DNA of 64,000 nt from UBA3855 sp964472035 (GCA_964472035.1 CAYYIT010000006.1:1-64000), one strand, 5' to 3'. Shown: positions 52,349 through 61,009, numbered from the stretch's first letter. Numbers and translations: made by a program. Notes: generated by a model from the sequence alone, not told the origin.

Positions 52349-52914
52349 ACCTCGGACGCTGCCGCATCCGGCTCGATTTCGGATTCCCGGCAATGCTTGC
52401 ATTGCTGCTCTTATCGGGTACAAGCCTGCTGCGGCAGACCTTCGCTGTCTGTCTGCTCCATGAACTCGGGCATGGTGCCGCAATGGCAGCCGCCGGTGCC
52501 GGCATCCGCGAGATCCGTCTGTATGCCGCCGGTGTGCAGATGCGGACATCGAAGGCACTTGTCTCCGTACGGCAGGAGCTTTGCATCCTGCTGAGCGGAC
52601 CTGCTGCAAATCTGCTTGCCGCCGCGATATTGTTCCGCCTGCAGGGGGGAGGTACCATGGCGATGCTGCATCTGGGAATGGGCCTGTTCAATCTGCTGCC
52701 CTACCGGATCCTCGACGGTGGCAGTGCGCTGCGCTGTCTTCTGGCAGTGCATCCATCTGCGCTGCGGATCCTGAGTACATGCAATATCCTGCTCGCTGCC
52801 GTACTTGCCATACTGGGCATGTATTGGCGCATCGGCAATCCTGCATTGTACGCAATGCTCGTCTACCTTGCGGTCATGGAGCTGCAAGTTGACAAGAAGG
52901 ATGGATTGTGGTAG
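52339..52914 (+). CDS. SpoIVFB-like M50 intramembrane metalloprotease
   Basis: A 191-residue polytopic protein with the site-2 protease zinc motif HELGH (His41, Glu42, His45) in one helix and NLLPYRILDGGSALR (Asp126) in another. In Bacillus, SpoIVFB cleaves pro-sigma-K; the cystathionine-beta-synthase domain usual in that protein's tail is not present here. It starts at a TTG at 52339 within the upstream gene, with no clear Shine-Dalgarno, so translation is probably coupled. A BofA-like inhibitor lies at 86-352. Other M50 substrates remain possible. Confidence 0.85.
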   Translation: MELNLGRCRIRLDFGFPAMLALLLLSGTSLLRQTFAVCLLHELGHGAAMAAAGAGIREIRLYAAGVQMRTSKALVSVRQELCILLSGPAANLLAAAILFRLQGGGTMAMLHLGMGLFNLLPYRILDGGSALRCLLAVHPSALRILSTCNILLAAVLAILGMYWRIGNPALYAMLVYLAVMELQVDKKDGLW

Positions 52915-52917
52915 AAT
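52889..52917 (+). promoter_or_regulatory. Promoter of the radical SAM pair, inside the end of the M50 gene
   Basis: TTGACA at 52889-52894, 17-base spacer, TAGAAT at 52912-52917 preceded by TGTGG. Confidence 0.8.
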
Positions 52918-52975
52918 AGAAGTACGACCGGCCCTTGTGTTACCGGAATGGAATGAATCAGAAAGAGGCATGATT

Positions 52976-54811
52976 ATGCTGAGAAAAAAAGTGGAATCGC
53001 ATTTGCTTGAAGTGCAGCGCCCCGGCCGCTATATCGGCGGCGAGGTCGGCAGCATCGTAAAGGAGAAGGAGCGCATAGATGTCCGTTTTGCGTTCTGTTT
53101 TCCGGATATTTATGATGTGGGCATGTCCCACCTTGGAATGAAAATACTCTACTCCCTGATCAATGAACGGGAGAATTACTGGTGCGAGCGTGTGTTTGCA
53201 CCATGGCCGGATTTTGAAGAGGTCATGCGCCGTGAGCAGATCCCGCTCTATGCGCTGGAAAGCTTCGATCCTGTCAAGGACTTCGATTTTATCGGATTTA
53301 CCCTCCAGTATGAGATGTCCTATACCAACATCCTGAATATGCTCGATCTCGCCGGCGTGCCGCTCTATGCACGCGACAGGGGAGAGGCACTTGCACCGAT
53401 CGTCTGTGCAGGAGGCCCCTGCGCCTGCAATCCCGAGCCGCTTGCGGATTTCTTCGATCTGTTCATCCTCGGCGAGGGCGAAGAGGTCAACCTCGAGCTG
53501 ATGGATCTGTACAATACCATGAAGGAAAAGGGCGCAAGCCGCTCCGAGTTCCTGAAGGCCGCTGCGCAGATCGAGGGCATCTACGTTCCCTCCCTGTATG
53601 AGATCGCCTACAACGAGGACGGTACCATCGCTTCCGTCACACCGAAAGACAACGCTCCGGCAGTCGTGCACAAGCGCGTGATGACGGATATGGACAAGTC
53701 CTACTACCCGTCGAATCAGGTGGTACCCTTCGTGGAGATCGTCCATGAGCGCGTTTCTGTCGAGGTGCTGCGCGGCTGTATCCGCGGCTGCCGTTTCTGT
53801 CAGGCAGGCTTCCTCTATCGTCCGTTCCGCGAAAAATCCGCGGATACTGTATGCTCCCAGGCAAAAGCCCTGTGCGATAACACGGGTTATGACGAGCTGT
53901 CGCTCTCTTCCCTGAGTACAAGCGACCACTCCCAGATCGAACCCATGCTCGAGCAGCTGCTTGATTATACGGAGGAACGCCGCATCAGCCTGTCGCTGCC
54001 GTCCCTGCGTGTCGATAATTTCTCGAAGTCCGTCATGGAAAAGGTCGCTGCCGTCCGCAAGACCGGACTGACCTTTGCACCGGAAGCAGGCACACAGCGC
54101 CTGCGCGACGTCATCAATAAGAATGTCACCGAGGAGGAGCTGATGCGTACCTGCGCCATCGCCTTCGCCGGCGGCTATACGAATGTCAAGCTCTACTTCA
54201 TGATGGGACTTCCCACCGAAACGGATGAGGACATCATCGGCATTGCCGACCTCGCCCAGAAGGTCGTGAACCTGTTCTACGAGATGCCCGACCGTCCCAA
54301 GGGCAAGGTGCAGGTATCCATCAGTACCGCGACCTTTGTTCCGAAGCCCTTCACGCCGTTTGAATTCGAACCGCAGGTGACCAAGGAGGAGATCCTCCGC
54401 CGCCAGTCCGTTCTGCGCAATGCCATCACCTCCAAGAAGATCAAGGCAAGCATGCATGTCTCCGATGTGAGCCGCATGGAAGCTGTGTTCGCAAGGGGAG
54501 ACCGCCGTCTCTGCGATGTGCTGCATGCCGCCTGGAAGAACGGCTGCAAGCTCGACAGCTGGGATGAATACTTCCTCTCCGATGCGTGGGAGGCAGCATT
54601 TGCAAGCTGCGGCGTATCCGCCGAATTCTATGCCAACCGCCAGCGATCCTATGAGGAGATCATGCCCTGGGATCATCTGGATTATCTTGTATCCAAGCCC
54701 TTCCTCATCCGCGAGAACAAAAAGGCGCATGAGGGGCTGACCACACCGTCCTGCCGTGAGAAATGCTCCGGCTGCGGTGCAAATTCCTGTCTGGGAGGTG
54801 CCTGCTTCTGA
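52976..54811 (+). CDS. B12-binding-domain radical SAM protein, TIGR03960 type
   Basis: A 611-residue protein. The N-terminal part resembles a cobalamin-binding fold (FCFPDIYDVGMSHLGMKIL). The radical SAM domain has the cluster cysteines Cys268, Cys272 and Cys275 in RGCIRGCRFCQAG. The C-terminus has a second cysteine group, CREKCSGCGANSCLGGAC. The family is widespread in Firmicutes, of unknown reaction, and nearly always next to the TIGR03936 protein that follows. Start ATG 52976 has AGAGG seven bases upstream. Likely a methyl- or sulphur-transferring modification enzyme. Confidence 0.9.
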   Translation: MLRKKVESHLLEVQRPGRYIGGEVGSIVKEKERIDVRFAFCFPDIYDVGMSHLGMKILYSLINERENYWCERVFAPWPDFEEVMRREQIPLYALESFDPVKDFDFIGFTLQYEMSYTNILNMLDLAGVPLYARDRGEALAPIVCAGGPCACNPEPLADFFDLFILGEGEEVNLELMDLYNTMKEKGASRSEFLKAAAQIEGIYVPSLYEIAYNEDGTIASVTPKDNAPAVVHKRVMTDMDKSYYPSNQVVPFVEIVHERVSVEVLRGCIRGCRFCQAGFLYRPFREKSADTVCSQAKALCDNTGYDELSLSSLSTSDHSQIEPMLEQLLDYTEERRISLSLPSLRVDNFSKSVMEKVAAVRKTGLTFAPEAGTQRLRDVINKNVTEEELMRTCAIAFAGGYTNVKLYFMMGLPTETDEDIIGIADLAQKVVNLFYEMPDRPKGKVQVSISTATFVPKPFTPFEFEPQVTKEEILRRQSVLRNAITSKKIKASMHVSDVSRMEAVFARGDRRLCDVLHAAWKNGCKLDSWDEYFLSDAWEAAFASCGVSAEFYANRQRSYEEIMPWDHLDYLVSKPFLIRENKKAHEGLTTPSCREKCSGCGANSCLGGACF

Positions 54812-55479
54812 TGGATAACAGAGTCAATTACAGAGCCGTGTTCCAGAAAACCGGCAGTGCAAAATATATTTCCCACCTCGATCTGAACCGCTGCATGCAG
54901 CGTGCCATCCGCCGTGCCGATCTGCCGGCATGGTATACCGAGGGCTTCCATCCGCATATGTATCTGATGTTCGCACTTGCGCTCTCCCTTGGTGCGGAGA
55001 GCCGCTGCGAGACCATGGACTTCCGTCTGACGCAGGCAATGCCGCCGGAGGAGATCAGGGAGCGCCTCAATGCTGCCCTGCCCGAGGGCCTGCAGGTGCT
55101 CGATGTACATACGCCCGTTCATCAGGCAATGGAGATCGGCAGTGCGGATTATCAGGTAGCATTCCGCGCAGAGGATCCCGCTGCGCTCTCGGATACCTGG
55201 AAGGCCTTCATGGCGCAGGAGCAGATCCTCATGCAGAAGAAAACCAAGCGCGGCTTCAAGGAGATCGATATCAAGCCGAAGATCACCGTGAGCGACAGCA
55301 GCGTCGATGCGGAGAACGGTCTTCTGCGGATGTGCATCCATCTGCCGGCCGGAAATGAGGGCAATCTCAATATCAGTATCGTTCTGGATGCGTTCGAAGA
55401 GTACGCAGAACAGCCGTTTTCGGTAGAGTATGCCGTGCGCGAAAAAATTTTTTGTGTAAATGGAGAAGAATTTTTGTAA
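54811..55479 (+). CDS. TIGR03936 / DUF2344 radical SAM-associated protein
   Basis: A 222-residue protein: YRAVFQKTGSAKYISHLDLN at the start, PAWYTEGFHPHMYLMFALAL and GLQVLDVHTPVHQAMEIGSA. It shares one base with the upstream radical SAM gene (TGATG), so the two products probably work together. In many Clostridia the two genes are followed by rng (RNase G) and then rplU; here rplS follows and rplU is 17 kb away. Function unknown. Confidence 0.9.
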   Translation: MDNRVNYRAVFQKTGSAKYISHLDLNRCMQRAIRRADLPAWYTEGFHPHMYLMFALALSLGAESRCETMDFRLTQAMPPEEIRERLNAALPEGLQVLDVHTPVHQAMEIGSADYQVAFRAEDPAALSDTWKAFMAQEQILMQKKTKRGFKEIDIKPKITVSDSSVDAENGLLRMCIHLPAGNEGNLNISIVLDAFEEYAEQPFSVEYAVREKIFCVNGEEFL

Positions 55480-55485
55480 AAACAC

Positions 55486-55514
55486 TTGCTTTTTTTCTGG
55501 AAATGTGGTATGAT
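55486..55514 (+). promoter_or_regulatory. Promoter of rplS
   Basis: TTGCTT at 55486-55491, 17-base spacer, TATGAT at 55509-55514 preceded by TGTGG. Confidence 0.75.
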
Positions 55515-55524
55515 AATAAAGCAT

Positions 55525-55706
55525 TTGAAATCCGTTCGGGCGTATTGTGCCCGGATGAGGGTTAATGCCGAAAGACATTAAATCGATCCATCCGCTGACG
55601 GAGCCCCGCAATGGCAGAATTCTGCGCAAAAGGACGGGATCGGCAGCCGGACATTTTGCTGAGTGATCCGGTATGCCCCGTGAATGAAGGATCGGAAATT
55701 TAGGAG
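55525..55706 (+). ncRNA. Candidate structured leader of rplS (L19 leader-like)
   Basis: About 180 transcribed bases before rplS hold several potential stems (for example TCGGGCG/TGCCCGGA, GGATCGGCAGCCGG with CCGGTATGCC) and no open frame. Firmicute rplS genes often have an autoregulatory L19 leader, but I could not verify the consensus or fold. Confidence 0.4.
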
Positions 55707-55714
55707 GAAAAAAC

Positions 55715-56059
55715 ATGGATGCATTGAAGATGATCAGCGAAGCAAGCATGAAGAAGGACGTTCCTGCAATCGCAATCGGTGATACCGTAAAGGTACACGT
55801 TAAGATTCAGGAAGGTGACAAGAGCCGTATCCAGATCTTTGAGGGTACTGTTATTGCAAAGAAGCATGGCGGTATCAGCGAGACCTTCACTGTTAGACGT
55901 GTAGCACACGGCTGCGGTATCGAGCGTGTATTCCCGCTCCACTCTCCGACTGTTGACAAGGTAGAGCTGGTTAGACACGGTAAGGTTCGCAGAGCTAAGC
56001 TGTACTACCTGCGCGACAGAGTTGGTAAGGCTGCAAAGGTTAAGGAACTGCTGGGCTAA
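55715..56059 (+). CDS. rplS: 50S ribosomal protein L19
   Basis: A 114-residue protein: AIAIGDTVKVHVKIQEGDK, RIQIFEGTVIAKKHGG, ETFTVRRVAHGCGIERVFPL and KLYYLRDRVGKAA. It lies at the subunit interface of the ribosome. AGGAGG precedes the ATG; two hairpins follow the stop. Confidence 0.97.
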   Translation: MDALKMISEASMKKDVPAIAIGDTVKVHVKIQEGDKSRIQIFEGTVIAKKHGGISETFTVRRVAHGCGIERVFPLHSPTVDKVELVRHGKVRRAKLYYLRDRVGKAAKVKELLG

Positions 56060-56120
56060 GACCGGCATGCGGCGGTACAAAAGCAGCATTATGCTGTTTT
56101 TGTACTGTGTGCGCCGAAGA

Positions 56121-56141
56121 GGGACACAGCGTCCCTTTTTT
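56121..56141 (+). terminator. Terminator after rplS
   Basis: GGGAC and GTCCC around ACAGC, followed by six T. A second hairpin just upstream (GTACAAAA...TTTTGTAC, about 56075-56106) may assist. Confidence 0.75.
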
Positions 56142-56175
56142 GCTATCTGCAGGATGATGACGCAATGCGCATCAC

Positions 56176-56212
56176 GCTGCATAAGCGCTTTTTTCGAGAG
56201 CGTTTATGCAGC
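56176..56212. repeat. Long inverted repeat upstream of lepB
   Basis: GCTGCATAAGCGCT (56176-56189) and AGCGTTTATGCAGC (56199-56212) form a 14-bp stem with one mismatch-type pair and no terminal T-run. It could be an mRNA structure in the signal peptidase leader or a protein-binding palindrome. Confidence 0.55.
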
Positions 56213-56280
56213 ATGATAAGAAGGGTGCAGTTTGAACGCAGTCAGAAAACATATGCCGTTTGGCAGGAAAGGCGGTTCCT

Positions 56281-56913
56281 ATGGAACAGAACACAATCGA
56301 GACAAACGAGAACATCGAAAAGAAGACGACCGGCAGTACCATTCTCAATGATATTCTGGATATCATCGAAACCGTGCTGGTTTCTGTGTTTGTTGTGCTG
56401 CTGCTGTTTACGTACCTTGGGCGTCCCGTGACGGTGGACGGCAGTTCCATGAACCCGACATTGACGGACAAGGACCATCTTCTGATGTACCGTTTTATGT
56501 ATGAGCCGAAGCAGGGCGACATCGTGATCATCGATAACGAAGAGGGCTATATCTTCAATGTCAATGATCAGGTGATCCCCAGCGGTATGTCCCTGGATAA
56601 GAACATCATCAAGCGTGTGATCGCTGTCGGCGGTCAGACGATCGATGTGGATACTGTGAACGGCCTTGTTTATGTGGATGGCGTGGCACTTAAAGAGGAT
56701 TACATCAATATGCCTGCTACCGTTGATGACGGCGCCTTCCTCGGAAAGTATCCGTTCGTAGTTCCGGATGGTTATATTTTCGTAATGGGTGATAACCGCA
56801 ATAATTCTACCGACAGCCGCAATAAGCGCGTAGGCCTCGTTCCCGAGGAGGATGTGCTGGGCAAGGCGATTTTCTGTTATTTCCCCTTCAATCATATGGG
56901 ATTTGTAGATTGA
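56281..56913 (+). CDS. lepB: Type I signal peptidase (first of two)
   Basis: A 210-residue enzyme with a cytoplasmic N-terminus, one membrane helix (IETVLVSVFVVLLLFTYL) and the S26 catalytic residues Ser56 (DGSSMNPTL) and Lys111 (IKRVIAVGGQ). FVMGDNRNNSTDSR is the C-terminal signature. It removes signal peptides outside the membrane. The start at 56281 follows AAAGGCGG; a TTG at 56260 is less likely. A paralogue follows 27 bases later. Confidence 0.95.
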   Translation: MEQNTIETNENIEKKTTGSTILNDILDIIETVLVSVFVVLLLFTYLGRPVTVDGSSMNPTLTDKDHLLMYRFMYEPKQGDIVIIDNEEGYIFNVNDQVIPSGMSLDKNIIKRVIAVGGQTIDVDTVNGLVYVDGVALKEDYINMPATVDDGAFLGKYPFVVPDGYIFVMGDNRNNSTDSRNKRVGLVPEEDVLGKAIFCYFPFNHMGFVD

Positions 56914-56940
56914 TCATTGATGTGACGCAGGAGGACTGGT

Positions 56941-57555
56941 ATGCGGGAATATGTTCGTTTTTCAAAACATCGGATCGTGCACCGGATCGTTGGTGAATGT
57001 CTGGATCTGCTGGAAATGACCCTGATCACCGTTTTCTGCGTCATTCTTCTCTTTACTTATGTGCTGCATGTTGCGACAGTTCAGGGCTCATCCATGGAAC
57101 CGACGCTCATACATGAAGACAAGCTGCTGGTGCTGCAGCTGCACGGAGCTCCGGATTGCGGTGATATCGTGATCATTGACTCCCAGCAGGCGGCACTCCT
57201 CGATGAACAGAATCAGATCTGCCTCAGCTCCGGCCTCGGCAAGAGCATCGTCAAGCGCGTGATCGCGGTGGGTGGTCAGGAACTGAACATCGACTTCGAA
57301 GCAGGTGTTGTGACTGTGGACGGCGAGGTGCTTGAGGAGCCCTATATCAATGCCCTGACGACTGTCCCGAAGAACAGCGGTGCATTTACCTATCCGCTGA
57401 CGATCCCGGAGGGCTATCTCTTTGTTATGGGAGATAACCGCGGTGTGTCCAAGGACAGCCGTTATCCCGACGTCGGACTGATCGATGAGGATACCGTGGA
57501 AGGTGAGGTGCTGATGCGCCTGTATCCCCTCTCCAAATTCGGTATCGTTCAATAG
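56941..57555 (+). CDS. lepB: Type I signal peptidase (second of two)
   Basis: A 204-residue paralogue. Membrane helix (MTLITVFCVILLFTYVL), Ser51 (GSSMEPTL), Lys105 (VKRVIAVGGQ) and FVMGDNRGVSKDSR. The central region differs from the first copy in an ECD segment (DSQQAALLDEQNQ against DNEEGYIFNVNDQ), which may alter substrate choice. AGGAGG precedes the ATG. The tandem arrangement suggests local duplication and a heavy secretion load. Confidence 0.95.
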   Translation: MREYVRFSKHRIVHRIVGECLDLLEMTLITVFCVILLFTYVLHVATVQGSSMEPTLIHEDKLLVLQLHGAPDCGDIVIIDSQQAALLDEQNQICLSSGLGKSIVKRVIAVGGQELNIDFEAGVVTVDGEVLEEPYINALTTVPKNSGAFTYPLTIPEGYLFVMGDNRGVSKDSRYPDVGLIDEDTVEGEVLMRLYPLSKFGIVQ

Positions 57556-57569
57556 AAAAGGAGCAAATT

Positions 57570-58454
57570 ATGGCTGAAATCCAGATCCGGAACATTCAGT
57601 GGTTCCCGGGTCATATGACCAAAACAAGAAGAATGATCGCTGCCAATCTGTCCATGGTGGACGGCGTGGTGGCACTTCTGGATGCAAGAATTCCCCAGAG
57701 CAGCTGTAATCCGGAGCTCACAAAGCTGATGAACAGCAAGCCCTACATGGTGCTGCTCAATAAAAGTGATATGGCCGATCCCGACGCCACCGCAAAGTGG
57801 ATCCGCTGGTATGAGGCGCAGGGTATCCCGGCGCTTGCGATGGACTGCCTCAGCGGCAAGGGTGCAAAGAGCTTTCTGCCCGCAGTGCGCGAAAAACTCC
57901 TCAAGGAGCTCCTCGCAAAGCGTCAGAGATCCGGTATGGTCGGCAGACCCATCCGCCTGATGATCGTGGGCATCCCCAATGTCGGAAAATCCTCCTTCAT
58001 CAACCGCATGGCGAAGTCCAAGCGCACCAAGGTGGAGGATCGCCCCGGCGTAACGCGCACCAAGCAGTGGGTCAAGGTGGACGAGCAGGTCGAGTTCCTC
58101 GATATGCCCGGCGTTCTCTGGCCGAAGCTCGATGACCAGGAGGCAGCCTGCCGTCTGGCGTTTACCGGCGCCATCCGTGATGAGGTGCTGGACATCGAAG
58201 CACTTGCCATGCTGCTGCTGGAATACCTGCACCGCAATTATCCGCAGATGCTCAAGGAGCGCTATAAGGTAGAAATGGAAGAAACTGACGGCGAGAAGCT
58301 GCTCGATGCCATCGGCAGAAAGCGCGGTATGCTCCTCTCCGGCGGTATTGTCAATACAGAGCGTGCAGCGATCACGATCCTCGATGAGTTCCGCAGTGCG
58401 AAGCTCGGCAGGATCACACTCGAATTGCCGCCCAGGGAGGAAACAAATGCGTAA
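57570..58454 (+). CDS. rbgA: Ribosome biogenesis GTPase RbgA (YlqF)
   Basis: A 294-residue circularly permuted GTPase: IQWFPGHMTKTRRMI, G4 NKSDMAD, G1 GIPNVGKSSFINR, G2/G3 DRPGVTRTKQW and DMPGVLWPKL. It acts late in 50S assembly, near the L16 site. AAAAGGAG precedes the ATG. In Bacillus rbgA also lies after rplS and lepB and before rnhB, the same order as here. Confidence 0.96.
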   Translation: MAEIQIRNIQWFPGHMTKTRRMIAANLSMVDGVVALLDARIPQSSCNPELTKLMNSKPYMVLLNKSDMADPDATAKWIRWYEAQGIPALAMDCLSGKGAKSFLPAVREKLLKELLAKRQRSGMVGRPIRLMIVGIPNVGKSSFINRMAKSKRTKVEDRPGVTRTKQWVKVDEQVEFLDMPGVLWPKLDDQEAACRLAFTGAIRDEVLDIEALAMLLLEYLHRNYPQMLKERYKVEMEETDGEKLLDAIGRKRGMLLSGGIVNTERAAITILDEFRSAKLGRITLELPPREETNA

Positions 58455-59067
58455 GGACGCATTGCTTCGCCGTCAGGCGATGCTCGAATATGACGGCCGT
58501 ATGCGGCAGGAATTCGGCGTGATCTGCGGTGTGGATGAAGCCGGCAGGGGACCCCTTGCAGGCGATGTCTTCGCAGCGGCAGTCATCCTGACGGACGATT
58601 GCGGCATTACCGGACTTGATGACAGCAAGAAGCTGTCCGAGAAGCGCCGTGAGGAATTGTTCCTCGAGATCAAGGAAAAGGCAGCTGCGTGGTGCATCGG
58701 CATCGCAACGCTCGCCGAAATTGAAGAACTTAACATTCTGGGCGCTGCTATGCTTGCCATGCAGCGTGCAGTGGAAGGTCTGCAGCAGACACCGGACTAT
58801 GCCCTCGTGGACGGCAACCGCTTCCCAAAGCTTGCTGTTCCCGGCGAAACCGTTGTCAAGGGCGATGCCACCTCGGCATCCATCGCAGCAGCTTCCATTC
58901 TTGCCAAAGTGGCAAGGGATCATTATATGCTCGAACAGGCTGCACTCTATCCACAGTATGCCTTCGAGAAGCACAAGGGCTATGGAACAGCGGAGCACTG
59001 CGCATTGCTGCGGCAGTACGGTCCCTGCCCCATCCATCGCCCCTCCTTCCTGAAGAAGATCCTATGA
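58447..59067 (+). CDS. rnhB: Ribonuclease HII
   Basis: A 206-residue enzyme: GVDEAGRGPLAGDVFAAAV carries the first acidic pair, DDSKKLSEKRRE is typical, and DGNRF and KGDATSASIAAASILAKV follow. It removes RNA from RNA-DNA hybrids. ATG 58447 lies in the end of rbgA and follows GGGAGG. The stop overlaps yraN by four bases. Confidence 0.96.
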   Translation: MRKDALLRRQAMLEYDGRMRQEFGVICGVDEAGRGPLAGDVFAAAVILTDDCGITGLDDSKKLSEKRREELFLEIKEKAAAWCIGIATLAEIEELNILGAAMLAMQRAVEGLQQTPDYALVDGNRFPKLAVPGETVVKGDATSASIAAASILAKVARDHYMLEQAALYPQYAFEKHKGYGTAEHCALLRQYGPCPIHRPSFLKKIL

Positions 59068-59462
59068 AGCCGAAGGAAACGGGCGATATTGGTGAAGCTG
59101 CCGTATGCTTCTATCTTGAGGCGCTCGGCTATGAGATCCTGTCAAGGAATTTCCGGATCCGCGGCGGTGAGATCGACATCGTAGCCTCCCGCGGACAGGA
59201 GCTTTGCTTTGTTGAGGTGAAAACGCGCAAGCTCGGCGCGATGGAACGCGGTGCGGAAGCGGTGACGAGCAGAAAGCAGCGTCTTCTCATCCGTGCGGCC
59301 TATGCCTACTGCCAGAAGCAGGGGATCGACGATGATGCGTGGTATATCCGCTATGACATCGCCGAGGTGACCATGTATCACGGCAGGGTGATCGATATTG
59401 ATTATCTTGAAAGTGCGTTTGATGAAACGGACTTTCATGACAATAGCCAAATTTATGATTAG
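59064..59462 (+). CDS. yraN: UPF0102 YraN-family protein
   Basis: A 132-residue endonuclease-fold protein: ETGDIGEAAVCFYLEALGYE, GGEIDIVASRGQELCFVEVKTRK, which contains the restriction-like E-x-D-x-EVK motif. Function is uncertain; position after rnhB is conserved. The ATG overlaps the rnhB stop (ATGA). Confidence 0.93.
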   Translation: MKPKETGDIGEAAVCFYLEALGYEILSRNFRIRGGEIDIVASRGQELCFVEVKTRKLGAMERGAEAVTSRKQRLLIRAAYAYCQKQGIDDDAWYIRYDIAEVTMYHGRVIDIDYLESAFDETDFHDNSQIYD

Positions 59463-59506
59463 GAACCGTTCTGCGGCTCCGAAACGAAGAAAGAAAGGGT
59501 GGTAGT

Positions 59507-61006
59507 ATGTACTACAAAAGTACAAGAAACAGCCAGCTGCAGGTGAACAGCGCCACAGCAATCGCACAGGGAATTTCCACGGACGGAGGACTGTTCGTTC
59601 CTTCCGAGATCCCGCAGATTTCCATGGATGAACTCAAGGCATTGGCCGATATGTCCTATGCACAGAGAGCGGATGTTGTGTTCGGTAAGTTCCTGACGGA
59701 TTTCACCGCTGAGGAGATCTCCTATTGTACTTCCAATGCATACAATACTAAGAATTTTGAAACTGAGAATATCGCAGAGCTGACCGATGCGTTCGGTGAT
59801 GCGCATATCCTTGAGCTGTGGCATGGTCCGACCTGCGCCTTCAAGGACATGGCACTCCAGATCCTGCCGTATCTCCTGACCACTTCCCTGAAGAAGAACG
59901 GCGAGGACAAGAAGGTCGTCATCCTCGTTGCGACCTCCGGCGATACCGGTAAGGCTGCGCTTGAGGGCTTCAAGGACGTTCCCGGCACAGAGATCATGGT
60001 ATTCTATCCGCAGGACGGCGTAAGCTCCATGCAGAAGCGCCAGATGCGTACCCAGGAGGGTGAGAATGTCGGTGTCTGCGCACTCGAGGGCAACTTTGAT
60101 GACTGCCAGAACGGCGTTAAGATGATCTTCACCGATGCAGCTGTCAAGGAAAAGCTCGCAGCAGGCGGCAAGATGTTCTCCAGCGCAAACTCCATCAACT
60201 GGGGCAGACTTGCTCCCCAGATCGTTTACTATGTATCCTCCTATGCCGAGATGGCAAAGAAGGGCTACATCCAGTTCGGTGAGACCATGAATGTCGTTGT
60301 TCCTACCGGTAACTTCGGCAATATTCTGGCTGCTTACTATGCAAAGCTCATGGGCGTGCCGATCGGCAAGCTGATCTGCGCTTCCAATATCAATAAGGTT
60401 CTGACCGATTTCATCGATACCGGTGTGTACAACAGAAACCGTGATTTCTACGCAACCTGCTCTCCGTCCATGGATATCCTGATCTCCAGCAATCTGGAGC
60501 GTCTGCTGTATCTGCTGACCGACGGCGATGATGCACAGATCCGCGAATGGTTCGGTGCGCTGTCCGCAGAGGGTACCTACGAGGTTTCCGAGGACGTGAA
60601 GAAGAAGCTGCAGGCTGACTTCATCGGCGGCTTCTGCGATGATGCAGAAACCAAGAAGACCATCCATGACTTCAAGGAAAAGTATGGCTACACCTGCGAT
60701 ACCCATACCGCAGTTGCTGTAAAGGTATACATGGATTACATCGCAAAGACAGGCGATGCCACCAAGACCCTGATCGCTTCCACCGCAAGCCCCTACAAGT
60801 TCAGTGAGAGCGTGCTTGAGGCGATCGAAGGTGAGGTAAAGGCTGAGGACGAGTACGAGATGGTTTCCCGTCTGAACGAGGTTTCCGGTCTTGCTATCCC
60901 GCAGTCCCTTGCGGATCTGAAGGACAAGGCAGTACGCTTCTCCGATGTCATCAACAAGAATGACATGGAAGCTTATGTACTCCGCCAGCTGGGCATTGCC
61001 GACTAA
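59507..61006 (+). CDS. thrC: Threonine synthase
   Basis: A 499-residue PLP enzyme of the longer class (as in E. coli and yeast). N-terminal STRNSQLQVNSATAIAQGIS, then Lys113 in GPTCAFKDMALQ as PLP base, ATSGDTGKAALEG and VPTGNFGNILAAYYAKLMG. It converts O-phosphohomoserine to threonine. AAAGGGTGG precedes the ATG. No T-box was found in the 44 bases upstream. Confidence 0.96.
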   Translation: MYYKSTRNSQLQVNSATAIAQGISTDGGLFVPSEIPQISMDELKALADMSYAQRADVVFGKFLTDFTAEEISYCTSNAYNTKNFETENIAELTDAFGDAHILELWHGPTCAFKDMALQILPYLLTTSLKKNGEDKKVVILVATSGDTGKAALEGFKDVPGTEIMVFYPQDGVSSMQKRQMRTQEGENVGVCALEGNFDDCQNGVKMIFTDAAVKEKLAAGGKMFSSANSINWGRLAPQIVYYVSSYAEMAKKGYIQFGETMNVVVPTGNFGNILAAYYAKLMGVPIGKLICASNINKVLTDFIDTGVYNRNRDFYATCSPSMDILISSNLERLLYLLTDGDDAQIREWFGALSAEGTYEVSEDVKKKLQADFIGGFCDDAETKKTIHDFKEKYGYTCDTHTAVAVKVYMDYIAKTGDATKTLIASTASPYKFSESVLEAIEGEVKAEDEYEMVSRLNEVSGLAIPQSLADLKDKAVRFSDVINKNDMEAYVLRQLGIAD

Positions 61007-61009
61007 CGC

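Noticed and set aside
59497..59515. T-box-like GGGTGGTAG just before thrC
   Set aside because: Only a short resemblance to the T-box antiterminator; the 44-base intergenic region has no space for a specifier loop. It is better read as the ribosome binding site.
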